Shown: positions 35,711 through 44,827, numbered from the stretch's first letter. The stretch: DNA of 64,000 nucleotides from Variovorax paradoxus (GCF_009755665.1 NZ_CP046622.1:1364001-1428000); one strand, 5' to 3'. Translations and numbers: made by a program. The notes: a model not told the origin generated them from the letters alone.

Positions 35711-36502
35711 TCAGCGTTTCCAGCCGGGAGGGCGTTTCTCGATGAAGGCCTGAACGCCTTCGAGCGCGCTCTCGTCCATCATGTTGCAGGCCATGGTCTG
35801 GCTGGCGTCGGCCAGCGCGGCCTCGATGCCGGTTTCGAGCTGCCGGTAGAACAGGGCCTTGCCCAGCGCGAGCGCCGTTCGCGGCTTGGCGACAATGCTG
35901 GCGACCAGCGCCTCGACCTCGGCGTCGAGGTCGCTAGGCGGGGCGACCCGGTTGACCAGGCCCTTTTCGCGGGCGTCCTCTGCACTGATGAACTCACCGG
36001 TGACGAGCATCTCGAAAGCCTCCTTGCGCCCGAGGTTGCGTGACAGCGTGACGCTCGGCGTGGAACAGAACAGCCCCACGTTCACCCCGCTGACCGCAAA
36101 GCGCGCCTCGCTGGAAGCCACCGCCAGGTCGCACACTGCCACCAGCTGGCAGCCCGCGGCGGTCGCGATGCCGTGCACGCGCGCAATCACGGGCACGGAT
36201 AGCCGCTGGATCGACAGCATCATCGCGCCGCAGCGCTCGAAGAGCTGCTGGTAGTAACCGAGCGACGGCTCCGCGCGCATTTCCTTCAGGTCATGGCCCG
36301 CGCAGAAGGCCTTGCCCGCTGCGGCAATGACGACCGCGCGCACGTTCTCGTCCGCCGCGATGTCTGCAATGGCTTGCTCGAGCGCGCCGAGCATGCCCTC
36401 CGAAAGCGCGTTGAACGAGGCCGGGCGGTTCAGCGTCAGCGTGACCACGCCGCGCGCATCGCGTGTCTTCAGTACAAAAGGGGAGGAAGCCGCGTCGTTC
36501 AT
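35711..36502 (-). CDS. Crotonase-family protein, ECHDC3-like, catalytic glutamates absent
   Basis: 263 residues of the enoyl-CoA hydratase/isomerase fold. The oxyanion hole regions are kept (GKAFCAGHDLKEM near 63-75; HGIATAAGCQLVAVCDLAVAS near 110-130). The two glutamates of hydratases are not: GGGCE is AAGCQ, and the second site lies in FAVSGVNVGLFCSTPSV, where Glu is Gly. The GVNVGLFCSTP string is typical of the ECHDC3 group. CoA-thioester binding is likely, but simple hydration is not. It lies 11 bp after the hydrolase gene's strand neighbour and is convergent with the HNH gene (8 bp between stops). Confidence 0.85.
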   Translation of the reverse strand: MNDAASSPFVLKTRDARGVVTLTLNRPASFNALSEGMLGALEQAIADIAADENVRAVVIAAAGKAFCAGHDLKEMRAEPSLGYYQQLFERCGAMMLSIQRLSVPVIARVHGIATAAGCQLVAVCDLAVASSEARFAVSGVNVGLFCSTPSVTLSRNLGRKEAFEMLVTGEFISAEDAREKGLVNRVAPPSDLDAEVEALVASIVAKPRTALALGKALFYRQLETGIEAALADASQTMACNMMDESALEGVQAFIEKRPPGWKR

Positions 36503-36513
36503 GCTGTTGGCCC

Positions 36514-37866
36514 TCAGTAAGTCAGTTCGAGCACCGTCACGTGCTGCTGTGCCGCGGGCCAGGTCAGGCCCGTGATGCGCTCGCCGTTGAATTCACCGGT
36601 CACGGCGCGCTGAGGTTCCGCCGCGGCAACGCGCAACCGGGAGCTCGACACGCCCGAGCCCTTGGGCGGCACGCCGGGCGGCGGGCTCTGGCCGTCGAAG
36701 CGCATGGTGTCGCGCTGCGCATCGAAATACCCGCGAGGGCGCGTGAAGACGACGACTGCGCTGGCATTCGCGTCGGCCGTGACGAGGCGTTCGGGGCGCA
36801 GGTTCACCACGCTGCTGCTGCGCGGAAACGCACTGCGGTAGATGTGGGTGATGCCGTAGCCCGGCGCGCTGAGGACGAATTCGTAGGCCGTGTCGCCGCG
36901 GGCGCTGAAGGGGCCCCAGCGGCCGTCCGCACCGATGTTCTTGCTGTGCACGGCGGCGCCGCGGCGCGCGCCCGTGGCGGGATCGACCGCGTAGACCGTG
37001 ACCTGGCCGCCGTTCAGCGAAAGGTTTTCCGCACCGATGGCACGGCCGTCGAGCACGACATTCGTTTCCGCTGCAATGGCCGTACTGCGCGGCGGCTCAC
37101 CCGTCAGGAACTGCCAGGTCGCGGCAAAGGCGGCAGGGGAGAACGAAGTCTCGCGATGGTCCACGCGCGGCAGCACCACGTTGGTCGCGCCCTTGAGCGC
37201 CGGCCCGTCGAAGCCGATGTTGGTCGGCTGGCCTGGCACGCCGATCCACAGCCCATCGGGCTGCGCATACTTGTCGTTGTTGTCGGAGCGGAGGGTGAGC
37301 CATTTCACGCCCGGCGTGACCTCTTCGCCGTTCGGCCCCTTGGGCGAGTTGAGCTGCTGCATGAAGGCCGACAGGCCCGAGAACTCATTGTTCTCGCGGA
37401 AGCCCTTTACCGCCCAGATGCCGTGCGCCGGATTGCCGCCCAGCACCACATGGCTCACCACGGCGGAGCCGCCGCCGTTCTGCACGTAATTGCGAATGGT
37501 GTTGCCGCCGCGTGAATTGCCGAGCAGCACCACCTTGCTGGCGCCCGTGGCCTTCAGCACCTTCTCGACCTCGGCCTTCAGGAAGGCCGCCGAATCGGCG
37601 GTCGAGCTGCGGCCCGGCTGCGCCACGGTGTCGTCGTCGCGCGCCAGAGGGTAGGGCTGGTCGACAGCAAAAAGCCGGTTGCGCGGCCAGCCGTTCGATT
37701 CGAAGCGCCAGATCGTGGTTTGCCAGAGCGCGGCGGAATCGCCATTGCCGTGCATGAAGACGATCGGCGGACGTTCGCTGAACGAAGGCGAGGGTGCGGT
37801 GGCGCAAGCGGTCAGCATGGCGGTCGATGCGAGCCCGAGGGCAAGAAGAGTGCGGCGTGATGGCAT
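36514..37866 (-). CDS. Secreted alpha/beta hydrolase, probable lipoprotein
   Basis: 450 residues. The N-terminus PSRRTLLALGLASTAMLTAC combines a twin-arginine-like SRRxxL with a lipobox ending at Cys21. The hydrolase domain has IVFMHGNGDSAALW (oxyanion loop) and the nucleophile elbow GNSRGG with Ser118. The C-terminal third (about 260-450) is beta-rich (VYAVDPATGARRGAAVHSKNIGADGRWGPF), probably an accessory domain. Substrate unknown; lipase or polyester/oligomer hydrolase are possible. 11 bp separate it from the crotonase gene downstream, so both may be one transcript; a terminator separates it from the acyl-CoA dehydrogenase pair upstream. Confidence 0.82.
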   Translation of the reverse strand: MPSRRTLLALGLASTAMLTACATAPSPSFSERPPIVFMHGNGDSAALWQTTIWRFESNGWPRNRLFAVDQPYPLARDDDTVAQPGRSSTADSAAFLKAEVEKVLKATGASKVVLLGNSRGGNTIRNYVQNGGGSAVVSHVVLGGNPAHGIWAVKGFRENNEFSGLSAFMQQLNSPKGPNGEEVTPGVKWLTLRSDNNDKYAQPDGLWIGVPGQPTNIGFDGPALKGATNVVLPRVDHRETSFSPAAFAATWQFLTGEPPRSTAIAAETNVVLDGRAIGAENLSLNGGQVTVYAVDPATGARRGAAVHSKNIGADGRWGPFSARGDTAYEFVLSAPGYGITHIYRSAFPRSSSVVNLRPERLVTADANASAVVVFTRPRGYFDAQRDTMRFDGQSPPPGVPPKGSGVSSSRLRVAAAEPQRAVTGEFNGERITGLTWPAAQQHVTVLELTY

Positions 37867-37891
37867 GTTTTGTTCCTGGCTGGTTCCAAGT

Positions 37892-37924
37892 AAAAACGCC
37901 CGCCGGCGCAAGGCGGGCGGGCGT
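37892..37924 (-). terminator. Rho-independent terminator after the acyl-CoA dehydrogenase pair
   Basis: On the minus strand ACGCCCGCC pairs with GGCGGGCGT, with an 11-nt loop, and is followed by TTTTT. It lies 24 bp after the stop of the 37948-39063 gene. Confidence 0.8.
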
Positions 37925-37947
37925 TGGATGCTATGGGAAAAACATCG

Positions 37948-39063
37948 TCAGGCGAAGACGCCCGCGGTGTCCTGCATGCGGGCCGACACTTCGCCCAGGT
38001 GGTGCAGCGTGTCGCCGAAAGTCATTTCAAGCTGCGTGAGCTTGCGGAAATAGTGGCTGCCGATGTATTCGTCCGTCACGCCGATGCCGCCGTGCAGCTG
38101 CACCGAGTTGGCTGCCACGAAGCGCATCGACACGCCCAGCTGGTACTTGGCGCGGGCCAACGCCTGGCGCCGTTCGTCGGCCGGCGCGTTGAGCTTGAGC
38201 GTGGCGTAGTAGCTCATCGAGCGTGCGAGCTCGAGCTGCATCTTCATGTCGGCCACGCGGTGGCGCAGCGCCTGGAAGGTGGAGATGACTACGCCGAACT
38301 GCTTGCGCTGGTTCATGTAGTCGATCGTGAGGGCCACGGTCTTGTCCATGACGCCGACCGCTTCGGCGCAGGTGGCTGCAATGCCCACGTCAACCGCGTA
38401 CTCGAGCGCAGGCAGTCCGTCCGCGGTGATCAGCGTGGCGTCTGCCTTGTCGAACACGACTTCGGCCGCGCGGCTGCCGTCCTGCGTGCCGTAGCCGCGT
38501 GCCTCGACACCGCTGGCGCTGCGCTCGACCAGGAAGAGGGCGATCTTGCCGTCGGCCTGTGCGGGCACGATATAGGCGTCGGCTTCGTCGCCCACGGGCA
38601 CCACGCTCTTGGCGCCGGTCAGCGACCAGCCGTCGCCTGCCTTCGTAGCCTTGGCTTCGCACACATCCAGCCGGTAGCGCGCCTTGCGCTCCTGATAAGC
38701 CAGCACCACGATGGCCTGGCCGCCCGCAAGGCGCGGCAGCCAGTTGTCCTTGACGTCGGCACCGGCGTAGCCGCTGAGCACGGCGCCCGCAATCAGCGTC
38801 TGCGCGAAGGGCTCCAGCACGATGCCGCGGCCAAGCTCTTCCATCACCACCATGCCGGCCACGGGGCCCATGCCCAGGCCGCCGTCGTCTTCGGCGATGT
38901 AGAGGCCGCCCAGGCCGAGCTCGGCCAGTTCGTCCCAGGCTTCACGCGAGAAGCCGCCTTTTGCCTCGATGCCGCGGCGGCGTTCGAAGTCGTAGCCCTT
39001 GTCGACCCACTTGCGCACGGCGTCGCGCAGTTGTTCCTGGTCGTCAGAAAAATTGAAGTCCAT
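37948..39063 (-). CDS. Acyl-CoA dehydrogenase, small-subunit type
   Basis: 371 residues with the three ACAD domains. FAD-binding region and C-terminal helix bundle are present (QLHGGIGVTDEYIGSHYFRKL), but the central segment is divergent. The protein is shorter than its neighbour and is encoded 12 bp after it. Pairs of unlike ACAD genes encode alpha2-beta2 enzymes such as pimeloyl-CoA dehydrogenase PimC/PimD or the mycobacterial FadE pairs, in which only one subunit has a full active site. Which acyl-CoA is oxidised is not visible; dicarboxyl-CoA or ring side-chain CoA are candidates. Confidence 0.85.
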   Translation of the reverse strand: MDFNFSDDQEQLRDAVRKWVDKGYDFERRRGIEAKGGFSREAWDELAELGLGGLYIAEDDGGLGMGPVAGMVVMEELGRGIVLEPFAQTLIAGAVLSGYAGADVKDNWLPRLAGGQAIVVLAYQERKARYRLDVCEAKATKAGDGWSLTGAKSVVPVGDEADAYIVPAQADGKIALFLVERSASGVEARGYGTQDGSRAAEVVFDKADATLITADGLPALEYAVDVGIAATCAEAVGVMDKTVALTIDYMNQRKQFGVVISTFQALRHRVADMKMQLELARSMSYYATLKLNAPADERRQALARAKYQLGVSMRFVAANSVQLHGGIGVTDEYIGSHYFRKLTQLEMTFGDTLHHLGEVSARMQDTAGVFA

Positions 39064-39075
39064 GTTCTTGTCTCC

Positions 39076-40257
39076 TCAGCCCAGAACCGTCTGCGCGACG
39101 ATGTTGCGTTGCACTTCGTTGGAGCCGCCGTAGATGGTGGTCTTGCGCATGTTGAAGAAGGTCGATGCGAGCGGCGCAAGCGCCGGGTTGCCGCCCGGGA
39201 AGTCGCCCTGCCAGCCCGCTTCCATGGCTTCGCGGACGAGGGGCAGCGAATACGAGCCGCCGGCCAGCATCATCAGTTCGCTGTAGCGCTGCTGGATTTC
39301 GCTGCCGCGGATCTTGAGCAGGCCCGCGACGTCCAGCGAGTTCTTGCCCGAGGTGGCGGCCGAGAGCACGCGCAGCACCATCATCTCGAGCGCGACGATG
39401 TCGACTTCGAGCTTGGCGATCTCGTCGCGGAAGCGCAGGTTGTCGTACACGCCTTCGCTCTTGGCAATGCGCTTCAGGCGCTCGAGCTCGCGCTTGGCGC
39501 GGTTCACGTCGGCAATGTTGGTGCGCTCGTGCGAGAGCAGGTGCTTGGCGTAGGTCCAGCCCTTGTTCTCTTCGCCGATCAGGTTCTCGGCCGGCACTTC
39601 GACGTTGTCGAAGAACACCTCGTTCACTTCATGGCTGCCGTCGAGCAGCTTGATCGGGCGCACCGTGACGCCGGGCGACTTCATGTCGAGCAGCAAGAAG
39701 CTGATGCCGGTTTGCGGCTTGCCTTCGTTGCTGGTGCGCACGAGGTTGAACATCCAGTCGCCGTACTGGCCGAGCGTGGTCCAGGTCTTCTGGCCGTTGA
39801 CGATGTATTTATCGCCTTTGCGCTCGGCCTTGGTCTTGACCGAAGCCAGGTCGGAGCCCGAACCGGGTTCGCTGTAGCCCTGGCTCCACCAGACTTCGCC
39901 GCTCGCGATGCCGGGCAAAAAGCGCTTCTGCTGCTCGGCATTGCCGAAAGCCATGATCACCGGAGCCACCATCACCGGGCCGAACGGCACGATGCGCGGC
40001 GCACCGGCCAGGGCGGTTTCTTCCTCGAACAGGTGGCGCTGGATGGCGGTCCAGCCGGGGCCGCCGAATTCCTTCGGCCAGCCGTAGCCCAGCCAACCCT
40101 TCTTGCCGAGGATCTTGGCCCAGCCTTGCAGATCGTCGCGCGTCAGCTCGAGCGCGTTGTGCACCTTGTGCGAAATCTCCTTGGGGAGGTTGTCCCTGAC
40201 CCATGCGCGAATTTCTTCGCGGAACTTCTGTTCTTCGGGCGTGAAGCTCAAATCCAT
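39076..40257 (-). CDS. Acyl-CoA dehydrogenase, large-subunit type
   Basis: 393 residues. ACAD motifs: WWSQGYSEPGSGSDLASVKT (FAD/substrate region, about 130-149), QKTWTTLGQYGDWMF, and C-terminal KTTIYGGSNEVQRNIVAQTVLG. The usual YEGT glutamate position is Gly (YGGS), as in long-chain and heteromeric ACADs, which carry the base elsewhere. It is the first gene of the two-gene unit with 37948-39063, 12 bp apart. By resemblance it is closest to the PimC-type large subunit. The start at 40257 gives the normal N-terminus MDLSFTPEEQKFREE. Confidence 0.88.
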   Translation of the reverse strand: MDLSFTPEEQKFREEIRAWVRDNLPKEISHKVHNALELTRDDLQGWAKILGKKGWLGYGWPKEFGGPGWTAIQRHLFEEETALAGAPRIVPFGPVMVAPVIMAFGNAEQQKRFLPGIASGEVWWSQGYSEPGSGSDLASVKTKAERKGDKYIVNGQKTWTTLGQYGDWMFNLVRTSNEGKPQTGISFLLLDMKSPGVTVRPIKLLDGSHEVNEVFFDNVEVPAENLIGEENKGWTYAKHLLSHERTNIADVNRAKRELERLKRIAKSEGVYDNLRFRDEIAKLEVDIVALEMMVLRVLSAATSGKNSLDVAGLLKIRGSEIQQRYSELMMLAGGSYSLPLVREAMEAGWQGDFPGGNPALAPLASTFFNMRKTTIYGGSNEVQRNIVAQTVLG

Positions 40258-40411
40258 GCGTGCCTCGCTGTGTTGATCGGTCCGCCGCCATCGCGCCGAT
40301 GGCGGTGTGTCTCCGGAACTTCTAGTTTTAGCACGGTCGTGCTGTGAATCGGTGTCCGCGCGGCGACAAGTTCAGGGCGGCCCGAGCCGAGCACAGATAA
40401 TCCCGCGTCCC

Positions 40412-41008
40412 ATGAAGAACATCGTGATCCTTATTTCCGGCGGCGGCTCCAACATGGCGGCCATCGTGCGCGCCGCCGAGCGCGACCACTGGGCCGAGCG
40501 CTTTGGCGCCCGCATTGCCGCGGTGGTCAGCAACAAGCCCGAGGCGGGCGGGCTTGCGATTGCCGCCACGCACGGCATCGCAACCGCCGTGGTCCCGCAC
40601 AAGGAATTTCCGACGCGCGAAGCTTTCGACGAAGCATTGGCCAAGGTGGTCGATGCGCACGCGCCGGCGCTCGTGGTGCTGGCGGGCTTCATGCGCATCC
40701 TGACGCCGGGCTTTGTGGGCCGCTACGCCGGGCGCCTGATCAACATCCATCCGTCGCTGCTGCCTGCGTTTCCGGGGCTGCACACCCACCAGCGCGCCAT
40801 CGACGCGGGTTGCAAAGTGGCTGGAGTTACCGTGCACCAGGTAACCACGGAGCTCGACCATGGGCCGATCCTGGCGCAGGCGGTGGTGCCCGTGCTACCG
40901 GACGACACGGCCGCCACGCTGGCCGGCCGCGTGCTCGCACAGGAACATCAGTTGTATCCGCGCGCCATTGCGGGATGGCTTGCAGATACATCAGGTCACA
41001 TTCGTTAA
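40412..41008 (+). CDS. purN: Phosphoribosylglycinamide formyltransferase
   Basis: 198 residues. PurN motifs: IVILISGGGSNMAAIV at the N-terminus, VVLAGFMRILTP, the signature RLINIHPSLLPAFPGLHTHQRAIDAGCKVAGVTVHQV (catalytic His and the loop before it), and LDHGPILAQAVVPVL. It transfers a formyl group from 10-formyl-THF to GAR in purine synthesis. ATG at 40412. It is divergent from the acyl-CoA dehydrogenase operon. The next gene follows after 37 bp. Confidence 0.97.
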   Translation: MKNIVILISGGGSNMAAIVRAAERDHWAERFGARIAAVVSNKPEAGGLAIAATHGIATAVVPHKEFPTREAFDEALAKVVDAHAPALVVLAGFMRILTPGFVGRYAGRLINIHPSLLPAFPGLHTHQRAIDAGCKVAGVTVHQVTTELDHGPILAQAVVPVLPDDTAATLAGRVLAQEHQLYPRAIAGWLADTSGHIR

Positions 41009-41045
41009 ACTTGTTTATATTCGCGGGTTTTCGGGAGAAGACAAG

Positions 41046-41369
41046 TTGAAAACCCAATCACTACTGTTCATCGTTGCCGGCGCTGTCTTGATGACAGCTT
41101 GTGCCACGCAAGGCTCAGCCCCCGCGGCGACCCCCGCTGCAACTGCTCCGGCACCCGAGCCGGTGTTCCAGTGCAATGCCGATGGCGCGCGCTTCGCCGT
41201 CGGCCAGCCGCTTTCGCCCCAACTCGAAGCCGCGGCCCGCGTTCGCGCCGGTGCGGGCACGGTGCGGGCTCTGAAGCCGGGTGAGGTGGTCACGATGGAA
41301 CTCAACGGCGGACGCCTCAACCTCGATGTGGACGCCCGCGGCCGCGTGACGGACGTTCGCTGCGGCTGA
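41046..41369 (+). CDS. I78-type peptidase inhibitor family lipoprotein
   Basis: 107 residues. It starts with TTG at 41046, with GGAGA about 8 bp upstream, giving MKTQSLLFIVAGAVLMTACAT with a lipobox and lipidated Cys near residue 19. After an Ala/Pro linker (20-43) comes a small domain: CNADGARFAVG...ARVRAGAGTVRALKPGEVVTMELNGGRLNLDVDARGRVTDVRCG, which has the I78 inhibitor pattern (two cysteines, LKPGxxVTM, RLNxxVD). I78 proteins inhibit serine proteases or protect the envelope. It follows purN by 37 bp. Confidence 0.78.
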   Translation: MKTQSLLFIVAGAVLMTACATQGSAPAATPAATAPAPEPVFQCNADGARFAVGQPLSPQLEAAARVRAGAGTVRALKPGEVVTMELNGGRLNLDVDARGRVTDVRCG

Positions 41370-41394
41370 GCGCCGTCGATGAAGACGTAGCGCT

Positions 41395-41628
41395 CTAGAC
41401 AGGGGTGAAGCGCAATTGGCGAACACCGTCGATCTCCACGGTTTCACCGAACATCGCGGCGGGCCGAACCCACAACCCCTTGGCGCCGTATAGGGCCCGG
41501 TACAGCGTCATCGGCTCCAGCGTTTCGCTGTGGCGCACGGTGCCCAGCACGTCGTATTCACCGCCCTTGTAGTGGCGATAACGGCCGGGCGGCGTCTCTA
41601 TCAGGGGTGGCAGGTCGTTGTCGTTCAC
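41395..41628 (-). CDS. DUF1653 domain-containing protein
   Basis: 77 residues. The whole protein is a DUF1653 domain: GRYRHYKGGEYDVLGTVRHSETLEPMTLYRALYGAKGLWVRPAAMFGETVEIDGVRQLRF. Start is a GTG at 41628 (VNDNDLPPLIETPPGRYRHYKG), with only a weak purine stretch upstream. The function of DUF1653 is unknown; it is a small, widely spread domain. It is convergent with the I78 lipoprotein gene (25 bp apart) and divergent from the M48 peptidase gene. Confidence 0.85.
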   Translation of the reverse strand: MNDNDLPPLIETPPGRYRHYKGGEYDVLGTVRHSETLEPMTLYRALYGAKGLWVRPAAMFGETVEIDGVRQLRFTPV

Positions 41629-41673
41629 GGTCTTGCTTCTTTCAAACTGTAGGGTCGGTTGGGGGAAAGTCGG

Positions 41674-43527
41674 ATGGATCGCGCTGATTTTGTTCACCTT
41701 GTCCGCCTGAGCGAGCATGCCAGCGCTGACGACAGTGCCCGCTACCGGCGCAGCGTTGCGGCGTTTGCCGCACTCGGCTATCTCTGGGTGCTGGCCTGCC
41801 TGGCACTTTCCGTCGGCATCATCGCCTGGGTTGCGCTGTCGGCCGGACAGGGACGCTTCAGTTTCGGGCGCGGCTGGCTGGCTCTGTTTGCGTTGGGCCT
41901 GCTCTGGGCCACGCTGCGCGCGCTCTGGGTGCGGTTCGACGAACCCGAGGGGCGGGAGCTTTCGCGCGCGGATGCGCCGGCGCTGTTCGAGGCGCTCGAC
42001 CGCATACGCAAGAAGATCAAGGGCCCGCCGGTTCACCGCGTTTACCTGGACGACGAATTCAACGCCAGCATCCGGCAGGTGCCGCGTTTCGGACTGTTTG
42101 GTGGCGCGGTCAATTCCCTCAGCATCGGGCTGCCGTTGCTCATGATGCTGGACCGGCGGCGGCTGCTGTCGGTGCTTGCGCATGAGTACGGACACCTGCG
42201 CGGCAACCACGGCAAGCTCAGCGCCTGGATCTACCGCACGCGGCTGTCGTGGCTCAAGCTCGACGCCAGCCTCCAGCGCGACGAAGGCGTGATGGCACTG
42301 GTGTCGCAGAGCTTTTTCCGCTGGTACTTTCCGCGTTTTGCGGCTCGCACTTTCGCGCTCGCGCGACAAGACGAGTACGAGGCCGACCGCATTTCGGGCC
42401 GGCTCCTGGGCACGACCGTCGCCGCGGCCGCGCTGACGGAAATTGCCATCAAGGCGAGCTGGTATGCCGATGAGTTCTGGGCTTCGCACTGGGCCCGTGC
42501 CGAAAGGGAGCCTCAGCCGCCGGGCCCTTTCAAGGCGCTGAAGGAGCTTGCTGCAACGCCGCCCAGCGACGAATTCGCGCGCCGTGCGTTGCGCGAGGCC
42601 ATGCGGCGCGTCAGCGATCTCGAAGACACCCATCCGGTCTTGCGCGACCGGCTCGAAGCGCTCGGCCAGAAGGCCGTGGTGCCGCCCTGGTCGGCCGAGC
42701 CGGCGCTGGGCATGCTGGCCGACAGTACCAAATGGATCGCGCATTTCGACAGCCAGTGGCGCCGCAACCATGCGAGCGACTGGAAGCAGCACCATGCGCA
42801 CCGGTCCCGCATCCGGGAGCGCGTCGAGCTTCTTGCGGCGCGGGGCGAGCGCAATACGCCTGACGAACTCGTCGAATGGGCCGATTCCGAGCGGCGGCTC
42901 GATCCGGCGGCGCCGGTGCGGGTTCGGTACGAACGCGCGCTTCAGGTCTCGCCCGAGCATGCCGGCGCCTTGCGGGGGCTGTCCCAGATGCTCCCCGTGC
43001 GCGATCGCGCAGCACGCCTTGCCGTGCTCGAGCGCTTGCATGGATCCAGTGCCGCCAGCCGATGGTGGGCCGCAAAAAGCGCCGTGGCCGCACTCGAGAA
43101 CCCCGATGCCGGCCCTCACGACGAAGAAGCACTCAAGCTGTGGCGCGGCCGCCTCAAGGAGGCGGAAGAAGCCGAGGCTCGGGCCTGGGAGGAGATCACC
43201 GAAACGCCCTTCTTCAGCCAGATCGCACGGCATGACCTGAGCGACTATGAACTGGGCGAGTTGCAGGCGGACCTGGCGCGGTGCCTTCCCATTTCGCGCG
43301 CCTGGCTGGTGCGCAAGACGCTGCGCGAGTTTCCGTGGCGCCGTGCCTACATCGTGTTCGTCGACTTGCCGGGCATGGACGACGAAGACCGCTGGCAGCT
43401 TTGCCGCCACCTCGAGCACACCTTGAGCCTGCCGGGGGCAGCGCTGGTTCTGTGGGCTGGGCATTCGCCCACGCTGGCCGATATCGAACGGCAGGCTTTC
43501 GGGCCGATCTGGACGCGCGGGGCGTAG
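41674..43527 (+). CDS. M48 family metallopeptidase with long C-terminal domain
   Basis: 617 residues. Two N-terminal membrane helices (about 32-60 and 66-88), then a zinc peptidase: HEYGH at 170-174 and the third ligand in RQDEYEADRISG (about 231-242), the HtpX/Ste24 pattern. The remaining 350 residues (about 270-617) are helical and repeat-like (SPEHAGALRGLSQ..., AALENPDAGPHDEEALKLWRG), resembling TPR units. ATG at 41674 has GGGGGAAAG upstream. Membrane protein quality control is the likely role. The RsmB-like gene follows after 28 bp. Confidence 0.86.
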   Translation: MDRADFVHLVRLSEHASADDSARYRRSVAAFAALGYLWVLACLALSVGIIAWVALSAGQGRFSFGRGWLALFALGLLWATLRALWVRFDEPEGRELSRADAPALFEALDRIRKKIKGPPVHRVYLDDEFNASIRQVPRFGLFGGAVNSLSIGLPLLMMLDRRRLLSVLAHEYGHLRGNHGKLSAWIYRTRLSWLKLDASLQRDEGVMALVSQSFFRWYFPRFAARTFALARQDEYEADRISGRLLGTTVAAAALTEIAIKASWYADEFWASHWARAEREPQPPGPFKALKELAATPPSDEFARRALREAMRRVSDLEDTHPVLRDRLEALGQKAVVPPWSAEPALGMLADSTKWIAHFDSQWRRNHASDWKQHHAHRSRIRERVELLAARGERNTPDELVEWADSERRLDPAAPVRVRYERALQVSPEHAGALRGLSQMLPVRDRAARLAVLERLHGSSAASRWWAAKSAVAALENPDAGPHDEEALKLWRGRLKEAEEAEARAWEEITETPFFSQIARHDLSDYELGELQADLARCLPISRAWLVRKTLREFPWRRAYIVFVDLPGMDDEDRWQLCRHLEHTLSLPGAALVLWAGHSPTLADIERQAFGPIWTRGA

Positions 43528-43555
43528 GGGGCCGTCCGGCTGAGACAATCGGGGC

Positions 43556-44827
43556 ATGCACCCCAAAGCCCTGTTGGAGGCCACCGCCGATCTGGTCGGC
43601 CTTGTCCTGAAATTCGATCACCCGGCCGACCAGGTCGTTTCGCGCTTTTTTCGCGACCACCGCGAGTTCGGCCCCCGCGAGCGCGCCACCCTTGCCGAGA
43701 CGGTCTACACCGTATTGCGCAAGAAGCTCCTGTTCGACCACCTGTCGCCCTCGGGCACCGGTTCGAAGGAGCGCCGCATGGCGATCCTGGGCTTTCATGG
43801 CCCACGCGATTTTCTGAAAAGCGCGCTCAACGACACCGAAAAGCGCTGGCTCGACAACTGCGATGCGGTCAAGCCCGAAGACCTGCTGGAACGCCATCGC
43901 CACAACCTGCCCGAGTGGCTGGTCGCGCCGCTCAAGGCGCAGCTCGGTGACGGCTTCTGGCCGCTGGTCGAAAGCCTGCAGCAGCCCGCGCCGCTCGATC
44001 TTCGAGTCAATGCGCTCACCGACAAGCGGGCGGAAGTCAAGGCGGAGCTTGCCAAGGCTGCTATCAAATCCAAAGTAACGCCGTTCTCGCCATGGGGCTT
44101 GCGGATCGACGGCAAGCCGGCGCTGACCAAGCTGGACGCATTCGCCCGAGGCGCCGTCGAGGTGCAGGACGAGGGTTCCCAGTTGCTGGCCCTGTTGCTG
44201 GACGCCAAGCGGGGCGAAATGGTGGTCGATTTCTGCGCCGGCGCAGGCGGCAAGACGCTCGCAATTGGCGCCACGATGCGCAACACCGGCCGGCTCTATG
44301 CCTTCGACACGTCGGCGCACCGGCTCGATGCGCTCAAGCCACGGCTGGCGCGCAGCAAGCTCTCGAATGTTCATCCGGCAGCCATCGCGCACGAGCGCGA
44401 TGACCGCATCAAGCGCCTGGCCGGCAAGATCGACCGGGTGTTGGTCGACGCCCCGTGTTCGGGCCTGGGAACGCTGCGGCGCAATCCCGACCTGAAATGG
44501 CGCCAATCGGCCAAGTCGGTCGAGGAACTGACGGTCAAGCAGGCGGCCATCCTCCAGAGCGCGGCACGCCTCCTGAAATCAGGCGGGCGTCTCATTTATG
44601 CCACCTGCAGCGTGCTGCCGGAGGAAAACGAGGCCATTGCCGAGGCTTTCGGCGCCGCCAACCCCGATTTCGTGCCCCAGGACGCCGCGGAACTGCTGCA
44701 GGGCCTGAAGGTGGAGGGTTTCGAGGCCCTTTGCGCGGGTGGCGAGGACGGACGCCGCTACCTGCGGCTATGGCCCCACCGCCACGCCACGGACGGTTTC
44801 TTTGCGGCGGTGTGGAACCGCAAATAG
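43556..44827 (+). CDS. RsmB/NOP family RNA (cytosine-5) methyltransferase
   Basis: 423 residues. An N-terminal helical region resembling the NusB-like part of RsmB (about 1-120; DHPADQVVSRFFRDHREFGPRERATLAETVYTVLR), then the methyltransferase: SAM motif VVDFCAGAGGKTLAIG (about 224-239), motif IV DAPCSGLGTLRRNPD with Cys301 and motif VI YATCSVLPEEN with catalytic Cys351. It makes 5-methylcytosine in rRNA (RsmB: 16S C967) or tRNA. The RNA target cannot be fixed by eye; a separate true RsmB often exists next to fmt, so this may be a paralogue. Confidence 0.9.
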   Translation: MHPKALLEATADLVGLVLKFDHPADQVVSRFFRDHREFGPRERATLAETVYTVLRKKLLFDHLSPSGTGSKERRMAILGFHGPRDFLKSALNDTEKRWLDNCDAVKPEDLLERHRHNLPEWLVAPLKAQLGDGFWPLVESLQQPAPLDLRVNALTDKRAEVKAELAKAAIKSKVTPFSPWGLRIDGKPALTKLDAFARGAVEVQDEGSQLLALLLDAKRGEMVVDFCAGAGGKTLAIGATMRNTGRLYAFDTSAHRLDALKPRLARSKLSNVHPAAIAHERDDRIKRLAGKIDRVLVDAPCSGLGTLRRNPDLKWRQSAKSVEELTVKQAAILQSAARLLKSGGRLIYATCSVLPEENEAIAEAFGAANPDFVPQDAAELLQGLKVEGFEALCAGGEDGRRYLRLWPHRHATDGFFAAVWNRK

